Origin: Alentia gelatinosa
Lineage: Eukaryota; Annelida; Polychaeta; Phyllodocida; Polynoidae
NCBI GenBank assembly: GCA_950022655.1
Contig: OX465584.1
Coordinates: forward strand, 6,147,694 to 6,211,693
Reading direction: 5' to 3'
Length of the DNA: 64,000 bases
This document shows positions 29,935 through 40,366 of this stretch, piece by piece (position 1 is the first letter of the stretch; the number at the start of each line of letters is the position of its first letter). Below the pieces are notes generated by a model. The model was not told the DNA's origin. It saw only the letters and a list, made by a program, of their open reading frames with translations, and did no database searches. The position numbers were made by a program, and so were the translations under genes.

Positions 29935-30046
29935 AAGCAAAGTGTAATATATAGGGGAGCAAACATCCGGAATTCGTTACCCTCTGGAGTATGAAATACA
30001 AAAACGTATGTGGGATTTAAATGGAAATTGAAAACGAGAAAAATCG
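29935..30046 (+). pseudogene. LINE remnant, ORF2 C-terminus
   Basis: The frame reads KQSVIYRGANIRNSLPSGV, then an in-frame TGA, then NTKTYVGFKWKLKTRK. This is the same LINE C-terminal block (YRGA..WN.LP..I....S...FK..LK) as at 16170-16450, but more decayed. The stop lies where Arg is usual and fits a CGA to TGA transition. Coding upstream is unrecognisable. Confidence 0.65.
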
Positions 30047-30495
30047 TAGAACTGATAGGAAGTTAGTAACAATTGCCTTGACTCCTGACTGTAGCATAGG
30101 TATAATGTAGAACTATATGATAGAGAAGTATGAAATTATAATGTGAGTAACAAGCTAATAAAAAGCTCATATGTATAAATATGTTTTGTATACAAGAAAC
30201 AGTACAACACCAATACTAGATTTATTTCGAGAGGGACAGGTGACTCACCTTATATTGTAGCTATGTTATACGGTTAAAATTGAACTGTAAACTTGTACTA
30301 GTTCAATAACTGTAGGTTATTGACCAAAAGGAGTGTATAACTGATGAAAGTTAACAAATGGGAAGAATGGTTGTTGAATGTAAAACTCCAATGATCTGAT
30401 GATCTAACACAGGCAACGATACTGTGAGGGTAGATCATACCGGCCTTTGGGCTGATTACTCTTGCAGTCTAAATAAAGAAAAGAAAAAAAATTAC
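30047..30495 (+). other. LINE 3' flank with A-rich tail
   Basis: AT-rich sequence runs to TAAATAAAGAAAAGAAAAAA near 30470-30489. GATCATACCGGCCTTTGGGC just before it resembles the 3' end of the 16-kb LINE in layout. Confidence 0.45.
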
Positions 30496-31032
30496 GTATA
30501 AATAGTCGACTGAGGGCTCCTTGTAATTCTGTAAGATGTTAGAGAGTTAAGATAAAGATTCATGAATTGCTGATTATCTTAGATTTGTAAATTTGTCATG
30601 AGCATGGACCACAGAAGCCTGACTTCAACTATGTGACACTGCCTGCTGTAGTAATATATACATGGTGAATGATATTATCTTCAATTTACAAAATCTAGAT
30701 ATATTCCTTAGGGCCTCCCCTATATATAGCTATGAGTCTAAACTCATGTTTCTTTCATCTACTCCAGTAAGTATCTGAAACCACTTACTACTATATTTCT
30801 TCTTTTTTTAGCATTGGAAACTTAAAGTAGCAAAGCTAAGACAAAATGACGGTCAATCTTCTCACACATCATTTACAACAATATACGTATTTCCCGTAAT
30901 CTACTCTGTGTATAGTGCAGAGATTATAACCACTATTGAAAATATTGAGTTAACTTTTTTCTCTCTCTTCGGTGTGATTAAGTACTTCGCTGAATGATTC
31001 GTGTATCAACCGAGCATGGCGTAGTATGCCAT
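30496..31032. other. No gene seen
   Basis: Unassigned AT-rich sequence. Confidence 0.4.
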
Positions 31033-31230
31033 AAGGCCCGTTTCCATTGGCCGACAAACCTGGTGTAGATTTTCTGCGTTCTCCTAATAGCCTATTTACA
31101 TTTTGCGTCAGCAGTGCTAAAGGTCCGTCAGTGGTTCCTGACTGTATATCGGTGATGGCCAATGTAAATAGGCTATTAGGAGAACACAAACAATCTACAC
31201 CGTTACCGCCAGCCAATGGAAACTGGCCTT
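31033..31230. mobile_element. MITE family E, complete copy
   Basis: The ends AAGGCCCGTTTCCATTGGCC and AGCCAATGGAAACTGGCCTT are near-perfect inverted repeats with TAA/TTA at the borders. A second inner inverted pair is TCCTAATAGCCTATTTACAT and ATGTAAATAGGCTATTAGGA. At about 198 bp it looks intact. The GGCC start and TAA target fit PIF/Harbinger-type MITEs. Confidence 0.85.
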
Positions 31231-32061
31231 AACTACGATCATCCCGCTCATCAGTGATTCTTTGGGGTTTGTGTCAGGAATTCTGATACAAATGAAAATA
31301 ACAAAGAAACAAATCCTCCCAAACTTCTTTGATATTGATTCCCCCGCTAATTACCCAGTTGTGAGACGAATCCTCTCCAGTAATTAATACCACAATCAGC
31401 TTCGTCCTCCAACCCCATTACCCCAAAATCACTTATGAAATATTTGATCCAATTAGAGGGAATTTCTTGTGCCTTCCTCCGATTTCTTCCCTCCTACTCC
31501 CTGACACTTGGAGCAATTAATTTAGCGAATCATAGATTTTCTGCAGAGACTGAGACATCACTCCATGGTGATCCAATCAAAAGAAAACACAAAAACATTT
31601 TCTCCCATTCACTACCAGATACCCCGGTTTTCTGAGTAAGGAGGAGATTTTTGGTGGGTTTTTTTTTTAAAGAATCAAATTGGTGTTTAATTTTAGAAGA
31701 TTTGCTGACATCAGCATTTTCCGCCTGATCCTGCTTTGCACTTCAACCCCTTTCACCGACTGGGCCGCCGACTTTGGGAATTGTATAATGAGCCAACAGG
31801 CTATTGATAATGACATTGAAAGCTTTCACGAATTAGTCCTAATTGTTTAACAAAGGTTTCATAATGAGTGGCAGTCAATGCCTTCACAACGCTCCACAAC
31901 GACGAGGGGAAAGTCACAAATAGAAGTTGACAGAAAATTAGAGATGGCAAGAAGAGGAAAAATGCAATATCCAGGAACAATGATAGCGAAGTGAGTCCAG
32001 TCCGTAGACAATATGAGGTCCAAATATGGGCCCAGGGGATTGCAATCGATGACACACAGAG
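31231..32061. other. No defended gene
   Basis: A 66-codon plus frame (31435-31635) and two overlapping minus frames of 88 and 70 codons (31801-32071) are open. None has a domain I recognise, and overlapping frames in different phases argue against coding. TTCCTACAAG on the minus strand near 32075 could be a splice acceptor. Confidence 0.35.
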
Positions 32062-32272
32062 TTTCACTCATTTCTTGTAGGAATTAAACAATGACACTTT
32101 AACATGAGTAGGGGAGACATATAACCTATAATCGTTCCAAATATGAAGAAGATTGGCAACTCCGATTTTCTGATATTTGCTAGTCTTTTTCCGCTGTTGC
32201 TTGCACTGTTGGTGCCGCTGTTGATGTCTGTCTAGGCCTAATGTCACGAGACTACTGAAACAGGTCCCTATT
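32062..32272. repeat. Segmental direct repeat, copy 1
   Basis: The segment reads GTTTCACTCATTTCTTGTAG, AAATATGAAGAAGATTGG, then TTGCTTGCACTGTTGGTGCC and CTACTGAAACAGGTCCC. The same ordered phrases recur at 32398-32633. The right part is a family O arm. Confidence 0.75.
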
Positions 32273-32397
32273 TCAGTAATTTCGTAACATGTCTAGATGG
32301 TGTCTCTGTCACCATACGGACAGATCAACACAAATAGCCGCACCTAGGACAAGACAGACCCCAAACACGGTGTGTCTGGTTTCAAAAGTATTAGACA
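32273..32397. mobile_element. Family O fragment
   Basis: TTCAGTAATTTCGTAACATG, CACCATACGGACAGATC and GACAAGACAGACCCCAAACA match parts of family O in rearranged order, between the two segmental repeats. Confidence 0.5.
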
Positions 32398-32633
32398 ATT
32401 TCACTCACTTCCCGTAGGAATTAAGAAATGCAACCTAGACACAAGTAAGGGATACATATAACATGTAGGCGGTCTAAATATGAAGAAGATTGGGCGCTCC
32501 GACCTACTGATATTTGACATCAACTGTGACATGTATTTTGAAACCCGACAAAAAATTTTCTGCTGTTGCTTGCACTGTTGGTGCCGCTGTTGATGTCTGT
32601 CTAGGCCTAATGTCATGAAACTACTGAAACAGG
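32398..32633. repeat. Segmental direct repeat, copy 2
   Basis: This is a direct repeat of 32062-32272 with a 25-base longer middle (near 32515-32550). The 71-codon minus frame inside it is not conserved in copy 1. Confidence 0.75.
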
Positions 32634-32688
32634 TCCCTGGTTCGTAATCATCTGCAAAGATAAGAATCCAAGAGAAAATTGAACATCT

Positions 32689-32910
32689 GGGACCTGTTTC
32701 ACTAGCTTCCTGACATGTCTAGATGGCGTCTAGATGGTGTGTCCGGTTTCATAAGACATTAGACATTAGATTTTGTTTTGTCTGTTCTTGCTTGCATTTC
32801 TGGTGCCGCTTTTCATATTTGTCTAACACTTTTGTCACGAAATTAGTGAAACAGGTCCATGATGTGTAGATTTATGTTTGGGGTCTTTTCCTAGGGGCAG
32901 CTACTTGCAC
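32689..32910. mobile_element. Family O element, left two-thirds
   Basis: The copy begins GGGACCTGTTTCACTAGCTT and runs through GGCGTCTAGATGGTGTGTCC, CACGAAATTAGTGAAACAGG and GGGGCAGCTACTTGCAC. The right terminal arm present in the copy at 25602-25911 is missing. Confidence 0.7.
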
Positions 32911-33500
32911 GGGGTCCTGGTGGCCTCGGGTGGGCTCACTGGTGCCGCCTGGTGTTTCAACACATAACCACCCATAATAACCACCTACATATTTTACCTT
33001 TCCCAGCACCAACACATACGTCACTACCACTTCCGCCCTCTTCATTCCACTTCGCCATTTTCACCAACCAACAAACATATACAATTTTACCCACCCACCC
33101 AACACCAATTTTATATACATCATGTCTTTTATACTACCTACTGCGTAGGAGGATTTTATTTTTATTCATCACATATTTATTATTATAGCGATGTATCTCA
33201 ATGTTTAATAATACATCCTATTCTTATATATTTTATACCAATCACCAAATATAAAATCTATTCTATAATAGATATTTTATTCACCCAGCCAGGCCTTTAT
33301 CTTCTTCCTTTCACCGTAATCTCCGCCTGGTGAATAACATATACCATATAGCGACTCCGTATTAGGTGGGTAATAAATGTTGAATCCAGTGCAGAAAGCT
33401 GAAGGGGGTCGTGTGGTTTTTATAGGACTTGGCGGTTGACGTTTGACATCTCCTTCTCGCTCCTTGTATCGACAGCTGGCGACGAAAGGCGTGAAGCCTG
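32911..33500. other. No gene; C-rich then AT-rich
   Basis: A C/A-rich stretch (ACCACC, CACCAAC) at 32960-33120 grades into AT-rich sequence. GCCTGGTG / CACCCAGCCAGGC at 33285-33335 form a weak dyad. Confidence 0.35.
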
Positions 33501-33615
33501 CCAGCTCAGGGGGCGTGGCTACTGGCCAAAGGGGGCGTGGCCTCAGGTCACATGGTCACATGGGCGTGGTCCCAACAATCAAGTGACATTTATCAGGTGA
33601 CAAGGTCATGTGGGG
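33501..33615. promoter_or_regulatory. Triple GC-box patch with AGGTCA half-sites
   Basis: GGGGGCGTGG occurs at 33509-33518 and 33531-33540 and GGGCGTGG at 33562-33569, all on the plus strand; these are Sp/KLF-type sites. AGGTCA at 33545 and AAGGTCA at 33602 are nuclear-receptor half-sites. No gene follows. Confidence 0.3.
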
Positions 33616-33668
33616 GTGTCTGATGTCACCAGGGTTGAGATATATTCATGACATGGGGACTAGCATCA

Positions 33669-33908
33669 TAAGGCCTGGCGTCCACCTACTAGATAGAAAC
33701 TTAGGCCTACTGATATGGCACCGATACAAAAAGCAAATATCGGAGACATATTGGGAAGGTGCAAAATCCAGACATATGTCTAGACGTGCCAATCCACCAC
33801 GCATTGTCCCGATATTAGGGGACCTTCCGACGTGATTTTGGTTTTTATCGGGAGATGCATCGTAGACCATATCGGAGCCATATTGTAGCAGGTGAACGCC
33901 GGGCCTTA
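33669..33908. mobile_element. MITE family A copy 4
   Basis: The ends are TAAGGCCTGGCGTCCACCTA and GCAGGTGAACGCCGGGCCTT. At about 240 bp it lacks part of the middle: the CATTGTATGGGTTTTTATCGG stretch of other copies is missing and the text jumps from GCATTGT to CCCGATATTAGG. It is an internal deletion derivative. Confidence 0.85.
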
Positions 33909-33989
33909 CTTGATCGTATGATGTTGGTGACTTAAGACGAATCAGGAGCAGTATATATGGGGCCTTACACATCATATATGTATCATAAT

Positions 33990-34390
33990 GATATGATAAT
34001 AATATTGAGATAGTGTGAACATGAAAACAATCCTGTTGTTAGATAAGAAATAGACCAGCAATGAGATAGCAAAAACATGAAAACGATCCTGTTTTCAGAT
34101 AACAAATAGACCTGTAATAAGATGGCATAAACATGAAAACAATCCTTTTGTTAGATAATGAATAGCCCATTAACAATTAGGCTATTAACAAGACAGCGCA
34201 CACATGAAAACAATCCTGCCGTTAGATTACAATTAGACCAATAATGAGATTGCGTAAACATGAAAACAATCCTGTTGTTAGATATCAAATGGCCCATTGT
34301 TAGATAACGAATAACAAATAGCCCATTAACAAATAGACAAATAATGAGATAGTGTAAAGATGAAATCAATCCTATTGTTAGATATCAAAT
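33990..34390. repeat. 62-bp class tandem repeat, block 1
   Basis: AACATGAAAACAATCCTGTT plus GTTAGATAACAAATAGACC recur about every 55-65 bases, six to seven times. The units have internal length changes. The same unit appears in block 2 and as the left part of the 164-bp unit. Confidence 0.8.
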
Positions 34391-34650
34391 GGCCCATTGA
34401 TGTGACTACTGATGATCTACTGCCTGTAGAACCTCAACCACCTCCTCATTCATGAAAACCCTGACTCGCAACCCGGGCGTGGTTCGGCAAACATAATCAG
34501 GTTGAGTTGCCATGACTCAAGTTGATATCACAGTGAAATCATAGCTCAAATTGTAGGAGTGGAACAGTTTACTATGATGCAACATGCCAATGTACTATGA
34601 TATGCTCCCAACTGCTCCTGATGTAAATGCCAAATCATAGGCTTCATATG
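34391..34650. repeat. First 164-bp-type unit and spacer
   Basis: GATGATCTACTGCCTGTAGA, CCACCTCCTCATTCATG and CGGGCGTGGTTCGGCAAAC at 34410-34500 are an isolated unit of the 164-bp array found downstream. The rest is unassigned. Confidence 0.65.
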
Positions 34651-34868
34651 ACAATATGAAATAGCGTAAACATGAAAACAACCCTGTTGTTAGATAACAA
34701 ATAGACCAATAATGAGATAGGTAGTGTAAACATGAAAACAATCCTTTTGTTAGATATCAAATAGCCCATTGTTAGATAACGAATAACAAATAGACCATTA
34801 ACTAATAGACAAATAATGAGATAGCGTAAACATGAAAACAATCCTATTGTTAGATATCAAATAGCCCA
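34651..34868. repeat. 62-bp class tandem repeat, block 2
   Basis: The same unit as block 1, three to four copies. Reverse-strand frames with MFTLPISLLVYLLSNN-like text are artefacts. Confidence 0.75.
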
Positions 34869-35482
34869 TTGATGCGACCAATGATGATCTACTGCCCGTG
34901 GAACCTCAACCACCTCCTCGTTCATGAAAACCCTGACTCTCAACCCGGGCGTGGTTCGGCGAACATGATCTGGTTGAGTCGCCATGACTGTAAACATGAA
35001 AGCGATCCTGTTGTTAGATATCAAATAGCCCAATGATGCGACCACTGATGATCTACTGCCCGTAGAACCTCAACCACCTCCTTGTTCATGAAAATCCTGA
35101 CTCGCAACCGGGGCGGGGTTCACGAACATGATCTGGTCGAGTCGCCATGACCGTAAACATGAAAACGATCCTGTTGTTTGATATCAAATAGCCCATTGAT
35201 GCGACCACTGATGATCTACTGCCCGTAGAACCTCAACCACCTCCTCGCTCATGAAAACCCTGAGTCGCAACCCGGGCGTGGTTCGGCAAACATGATCTGG
35301 TCGAGTCGCCATGACTGTAAACATGAAAGCGATCCTCTTGTTAGATATCAAATAGCCCATTGATGCGACCACTGATGATCTACTGCCCGTGGAACCTCAA
35401 CCACCTCCTCGTTCATGAAAACCCTGACTCGCAACCCGGGCGGGGTTCGGCGAACATGATCTGGTCGAGTCGCCATGACCGT
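34869..35482. repeat. 164-bp tandem repeat
   Basis: Four units spaced 164 bases apart carry GATGATCTACTGCCCGTAGA, CTCAACCACCTCCTCGTTCA, CGCAACCCGGGCGTGGTTCG and GTCGAGTCGCCATGACTG. Each unit begins with half of a 62-bp unit, so the array arose by joining that repeat to a GC-rich segment. Repeated 62-codon minus frames are artefacts. Confidence 0.9.
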
Positions 35483-35519
35483 TCTGTGGACAGTGAGGCT
35501 CTCCTCCTCTTTAATCTCC

Positions 35520-35640
35520 CTCCTCTCCTCCTCCTCGGCGGTCACGTGACTTAACGGCGCTCTGTGATTGGCTAATGAGCGGGGCGTGGCGGGACGTCGA
35601 CGCGGCAATAAGATTAACAGTGGGCGCGCTTGTAGTTTGT
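35520..35640 (+). promoter_or_regulatory. CpG promoter-like patch (E-box, CCAAT, GC box)
   Basis: CACGTG at 35543-35548, inverted CCAAT (ATTGG) at 35567-35571 and GGGGCGTGGC at 35581-35590 lie in a CpG-dense stretch. The ATG at 35575 begins an open frame whose first 55 residues include a hydrophobic run (GLILLICFICLEF). It then enters the GT-rich repeat at 35750, so it is not defended as a gene. Confidence 0.35.
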
Positions 35641-35751
35641 TGGAATAATAGACGTTGTCGAACGTCAACGACGATTGGATTAATTCTCCTAATCTGTTTT
35701 ATCTGCCTCGAGTTTCCCCGGCACGCTCAGTCTTACCAGATGTGGCGCGCA

Positions 35752-36265
35752 GAGGGGGGGGGGGGGGTCCGGGGGTGTGTGCGGTGTGTAGAGGGGGCAT
35801 CTTGGGTGTGTGTGAGGGGTGTGTGTGAGGGGTGTGTGTGTGGGGTATAGGGTGGGGGTACATATAGAGGGGGCATGTTGGGGGGGGGGATGTCGGGTGG
35901 GTGTGTGGGATGGGTGTGTGTGGTGGGTGTGTGGGGTGGGTGTGTGGGTTTGGTGTGTGGTGTGGGTTTCTTTGGTTGGTGTGTGGTGTGGGTGTATGTA
36001 GAGGGGGCATGTCGGGTGGGTGTGTGTGGTGTGTGTGTGGGGTGGGTGTGTGGTGTAGGTGTGTGGGATGGTTGTTTTGGGTGGGTGGATGGGAGGATGT
36101 ATAGAGGGGGCATGTTGGGTGGGTGTGTGGGGTGTGGGGTGGGAATGTGGGGTGGGTGTGTAGGGTGGGTGTGTGGGGTGGGTCTGTTGGGTGGGTGTAT
36201 GTGGTGGGTGTGTGGGTGGGTGTGTGGGTGGGTGTGTGGGGTGGGTGTGTGGGGTGGATATATAG
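35752..36265. repeat. GT/G-rich satellite
   Basis: About 510 bp of GGGTGTGTGGGGTG-type units with a 13-base G-run at its start. A second-order mark, TAGAGGGGGCATGTTGGG, appears near 35790, 35866, 36000 and 36101. All frames on both strands are open in part (His/Thr/Pro or Gly/Val/Cys peptides), an artefact. The G-strand could form quadruplexes. Confidence 0.95.
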
Positions 36266-37256
36266 GGCACATAGTTATTGTGCTATGTGTCAGCCATCTT
36301 GTCCACCGACGGCATCCAAAACACCAGGTGGCAGGACCAATTATCAATGGAATTTATCAACAATATCTTTTGGGTTACGGGTTACGCTTAGCAACGAAAA
36401 AACCCGACCTTAATTCGGTTTGGTTTATCAACAGGTATATCAAGACGTTCTCTTTATGCATTCTATATTCGCCCACTGTACTGCACAAGGTTCAGTATAC
36501 AATTTATACTGCATAGGGAGCAGCAGTACGTAATTAACGAATATACTGCATGGGTATATAATAAAATTCTACACACAACATAGTCATGTTATAATGGTCA
36601 GGTTAACTTAAGTGTCGTGAAATGGGGACAAACTTCTGGTGATTGAAGTCGATCCGGTAAAACATTGCTTTATGTCCGCCTTTCTCCGGCGATATGAATG
36701 AGGATTATGATTGAAATTCCCTTTTTGCCCGCCGTGAAGTGTACTTAAACTTTGTGAGAGGGCCGTGTGGAATCAGGCTAATTAAGACGGATCGCTGAAT
36801 ATTGATGACTGAGCGACCACTGACAAATCAACAACCAGACCCCACCACGTCCCTTCACCTCGCTGCCCCCCGTTAACGTATGGACACACATACCGCTCCC
36901 TCCTACATGGAGGTGTCCCCCTTCATTAACTGCCATATAAGGAATAGAGTAGACCCAGTAGCCAATGACTGCATTTGGAGCAAACCACAACCTTCACCCT
37001 GACCTCCTTACATGTTATTTATATGTTATTTATAGCGCCTTGGGACGGTTCTATAGTCTATAGTTGACCTAGAATCTAGTGGGCCACAACCACCCTCACC
37101 TTATAAGGCAGCGGTATGTGTGTTAAAAACACACTCAGTTGGAGCACTATTTTTTCTTTTTATTATCTACTCAATGAGAGAAGCACAGCATACAATCTGT
37201 CAGGGCAGGTTTATATAGCGGTGTTGGTTTGTAGAGACAAATTGTTTCCTCTCATT
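36266..37256. other. No gene seen
   Basis: GCCATCTTGTCC near 36293 is a YY1-like core. TATACTGCATGGGTATATAA near 36540 resembles foldback module ends. A 70-codon minus frame (36778-36990) has no domain. Confidence 0.4.
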
Positions 37257-37800
37257 AAGTGGGATTCACACATAGAGACTCATGTACCCGAGACTGGTGT
37301 ACTCCACACCTTTCCCCTAGTCTCAGGCAATTCTCAGGTGGCACAGAATTCTTATGGCAAAGTGCTTTTATCAGTCTCAAGGAAAATTGGCAAATTTGAT
37401 TCACATGGAAGGACACACCTGGTACATAATCTCAGACATAGTCACAGTGAACAATCACCCTGGGACTCAAGTACCCTTGAGGTGAAGGGTGTTACAAACA
37501 TGTAATCATGCTTGCTAGCCTCCTATTGGCTAGTGCAGGTACTTAACTGCAGCAGGTCCATTTATCTCACCAAAATGACCCTCTAAATTTTAAACCTGTT
37601 CAAAGTCAAAATCTCATGAGATTCTGTTCCTTGTTAGGGGTGATTGTCGCCGACAATTGCTAGAAAAAGAACTTGTCTCAACAAAATGGAACCCTATAAT
37701 TCAGACGAGGACATTGTGTTCGAGTACTGAATCTCAACAGGATTTGTCTCAGACAAACACTCTGTGAGGTACATGAATCCCATCTTGTGAATCCCACTTT
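37257..37800. mobile_element. MITE family V copy 1
   Basis: The ends AAGTGGGATTCACACATAGA and ATCTTGTGAATCCCACTTT are inverted repeats. Inside are a second direct-oriented mark ACCCGAGACTGGTGTAC and TTTGTCTCAGACAAACACTC. Copy 2 at 51926-52469 is equally long and shares the whole interior. The 129-codon plus frame covering 37116-37505 crosses the element boundary and is not supported as a gene. Confidence 0.85.
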
Positions 37801-37814
37801 TGGGGATGGATAGG

Positions 37815-38012
37815 ATATACACAATATTGATTGGTTTCAGATACAAGCTGCCGTATGCTCCGAGGAGTTGACGTGTAGTAATTGCGCAGAGTCAACTCCA
37901 AGGATATACGGATATGTTGTATGCTCTGGGTAGCGCATACGGAAAAATAGTGCGCACGGAAAAATAATTCATAACTGAAACGAACTGATATCGACATGCC
38001 ACTTGTCCAGAA
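37815..38012. mobile_element. Foldback family I fragment
   Basis: GGTTTCAGATACAAGCTGCC and CGTATGCTCCGAGGAGTTGA match the arm of the hairpin at 38036-38170, in the same orientation as its left arm. TATGCTC and GCGCATACGG give smaller dyads. It appears to be a broken copy next to a complete one. Confidence 0.6.
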
Positions 38013-38172
38013 AAGGTGGATGATAAATACAATATAGACTGGTTTCAGATAACGGCGGTTGTACGCTCCTCGGAATTGACTGTGCGCAATAACCTCTCAT
38101 ATATATGCTCGGATATTACTATGCGTCAATTCCTCGGAGCATACGGCCGCTTGTATCTGAAACCAGTCATAA
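38013..38172. mobile_element. Foldback family I copy with hairpin
   Basis: AAGGTGGATGATAAATACAA (family I junction) is followed by a hairpin. It pairs GACTGGTTTCAGATAACGGC with GCCGCTTGTATCTGAAACCAG-type sequence, and GCTCCTCGGAATTGAC with GTCAATTCCTCGGAGC. The arms differ completely from those of the 26.9-kb copy, while the junction is the same. Confidence 0.75.
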
Positions 38173-38180
38173 AGAAGAAA

Positions 38181-38466
38181 CCAACAAGCTTTGGCCAAAG
38201 TCCTCGTTCTCCACGAGTTTGATGCGGTGTGATATGAACGAGGCGACAGCCGAGTGAATATCACCTAGCATTCAAACGAGTTGGAGAATGACTTCTTTGA
38301 CCAAAACGAGTTGCTTTCTGTATTTATCTCACCCCTGTACACACTAAAAGAATGGGCAACACACAGGATATTAACCATGGAGAACGGACTGCAATACTCG
38401 TAGGGGCATGGAGAACGAGTTCCCAATATTAAGCCCATGGACATTTATTCCAGGGTTGAGATAAAT
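38181..38466. mobile_element. Foldback family J copy 4
   Basis: The hairpin pairs CGTTCTCCACGAGTTTGATG with CATTCAAACGAGTTGGAGAA around tip GAACGAGGCGACAGCCGAGTG. The module follows from TTTATCTCACCCCTG to CCAGGGTTGAGATAAA and contains CATGGAGAACGAGTTCCCAA. Related copies are at 44591-44864 (inverted) and 45060-45246. Confidence 0.85.
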
Positions 38467-38859
38467 ATTGTGTATGTAGCCCGGGACATTTTCAATGGGG
38501 ACAGACTCACCACTCAGAGCGAGCCATCCGCTGCCCGCTTTCTATGGACGACCTCGACCCGTCACTCATACATTACACACGTTTCAATTAGCCACTCAGT
38601 GATCGATTAGCAGCCCTCTGCTAATTGAAGCGTCACGTTATTAATTAAGATGGCGGGATGTGACTGGGGGACTCCGGGCTGCTGACGGTAAACGAACCCC
38701 GCGTATACTCCGGTGTAATCCTCCTGTAATTGAATATACCCTCAACTCACTTGATGTGCTGTAATTGTCACGTAGATGGTTAAGCAGGCTCGCTGAGGGG
38801 ATCTTCGTGTTATCATATACCTATAGGTAGGAATGGATATCAGGTACGCACCGTATAGA
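38467..38859. other. No gene seen
   Basis: Unassigned. AATTAGCCACTCAGTGATCG and CTGCTAATTGAAGCGTCACG at 38588-38635 form a weak dyad. Confidence 0.35.
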
Positions 38860-39230
38860 TAGAATACGTCCCTACGTGACAAATACGTCCCTACGTGAAA
38901 AATATGTCCCTACGTGACGAATACGTCCCTACATGAAATATACGTCCCTACGTGACGAATACGTCCTAATTTGATAAACATGTCTCACAAATACGTTCCT
39001 GTCTCATCACTGAAAAAATACGTTCCTTATGTGACACCTACGGCCTTACGTGAAAAATACGTCTCTGCATGAAATATACGTCCCTACGTGACGAATACTG
39101 AAATATACGTCCCTACGTATACGTGACAAATTCGTCCTTACTTGACAAATACGTCACTATCCATGAATTCGTTACTGAGTGGAAAATACGTTCATACAGA
39201 ATACATACGTCCTTATCTGACAAATAAGGC
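38860..39230. repeat. 19-bp ACGTCCCTACGTGA minisatellite
   Basis: AATACGTCCCTACGTGACG recurs about 18 times with decay toward the right. Each unit has one or two ACGT cores and a TACGTGA that resembles CRE/E-box halves. Confidence 0.85.
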
Positions 39231-39465
39231 CCTATGACATAAGCATATGAGGCTTGAACTTTATTTAAGGTACGAGGTCTTGAGGCCAAGTTCCGTGAAT
39301 ATAATACTGCCATGATATCATCCTATGCTCACTCTGCGCCCACTCTGTGAATAGCATTCTGCTCTGAGGTCCAGCGTTACCAGTGCCTAATTGCCCATGA
39401 CCAATCACTATAGTCCGAAGTACTTTATTACCCACTTGTGCCTGCCATAATTGGACCCTGCATAG
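39231..39465. other. No gene seen
   Basis: Unassigned spacer between two minisatellites. Confidence 0.35.
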
Positions 39466-39925
39466 GCAGGTGTAGAACTGGCTGGTTGGCTGAGTGGGTG
39501 GGAGGGTGTAGAACTGGCTGGTTGGCTGGGTGGGTAGGAGGGTGTAGAACTGGCTGGTTGGCTGAGTGTGAGGGAGGGTGTAGAACTGGCTGGTTGGCTG
39601 GGTGGGTAGGAGGGTGTAGAACTAGCTGGTTGGCTGGGTTGGTGGAAGGGTGTAGAACTGGCCGGTTGGCTGGGTTGGTCGGGAGGGTGTAGAACTGGCT
39701 GGTTGGCTGGGTGGGAGGGAGGGTGTAGAACTGGCTGGTTGGCTGAGTGTGAGGGAGGGTGTAGAACTAGCTGGTTGGCTGGGTTGGTGGAAGGGTGTAG
39801 AACTGGCCGGTTGGCTGGGTTGGTCGGGAGGGTGTAGAACTGGCTGGTTGGCTGGGTGGGAGGGAGGGTGTAGAACTGGCTGGTTGGCTGGGTTGGTGGG
39901 AGGGTGTAGAACTGGTTGGTTGGCT
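39466..39925. repeat. 36-bp minisatellite
   Basis: About 13 units of GTGTAGAACTGGCTGGTTGG plus CTGGGTGGGAGG. A 12-residue periodic frame stays open in blocks (GCRTGWLAGWVG), broken by length slips, so it is an artefact. A block of about 180 bp (39568-39685) is repeated nearly exactly at 39745-39860. Confidence 0.95.
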
Positions 39926-40366
39926 GCGTGCCAAGTGGGTTACGGCAAAAGACCCACTCATTGGATAAAACGCAAATATTTTCTCTAATTCACCCCAAAG
40001 GACCTACTGACTGAATAAAAACCCAAATCTTTTCTCTATTCACTTTTGAAGTAAGACACTCATTCTTTAAAGATGAACATATCATTTGTTACTTATTATA
40101 CCACTACTCACACTTCTTCATTTTCATCTGATTTGAAATCATATACTTCTTCCCCATTTAATCTCACTGCTTGTCCTTCTTGAACCCGTTCTAGTATGAC
40201 AGCAGAGTTACAATTGTTCCGCTCTCACCTTATTGCTCACAAAACTTTCCGTATTGAGTCAGTACAGATGATTTTGGAGACACAAGAAGATGCAAGAGGT
40301 GGAAGAACATCAAAGGCCAGGGTGCAACAAGTGGGCGACACATCAAAGGTTGTCGTTTGGCGTCTG
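39926..40366. other. No defended gene
   Basis: A 71-codon plus frame (40196-40411, MTAELQLFRSHLIAHKTFRI onward) has mixed composition unlike a repeat. It still has no domain I recognise and ends at an E-box. It could be an exon; support is weak. Confidence 0.25.

Noticed and set aside
31801..32071. Hydrophobic minus frames resembling a membrane exon
   Set aside because: Two frames in different phases are open together; no family was recognised and no splice partner is visible.
35575..35850. 91-codon frame with a signal-peptide-like segment
   Set aside because: It runs straight into the GT-rich satellite and has no domain; the hydrophobic run could be chance.
35752..36265. GT/G-rich satellite as an interstitial telomere
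   Set aside because: The units are GGGTGTGTGGGGTG-like, not the TTAGGG repeat of animals.
35689..36516. About 200-codon frames on both strands
   Set aside because: They are translations of the GT-rich satellite in several frames at once.
37116..37505. 129-codon plus frame as a gene
   Set aside because: It crosses the border of MITE V copy 1, and the corresponding frame is not kept in V copy 2.
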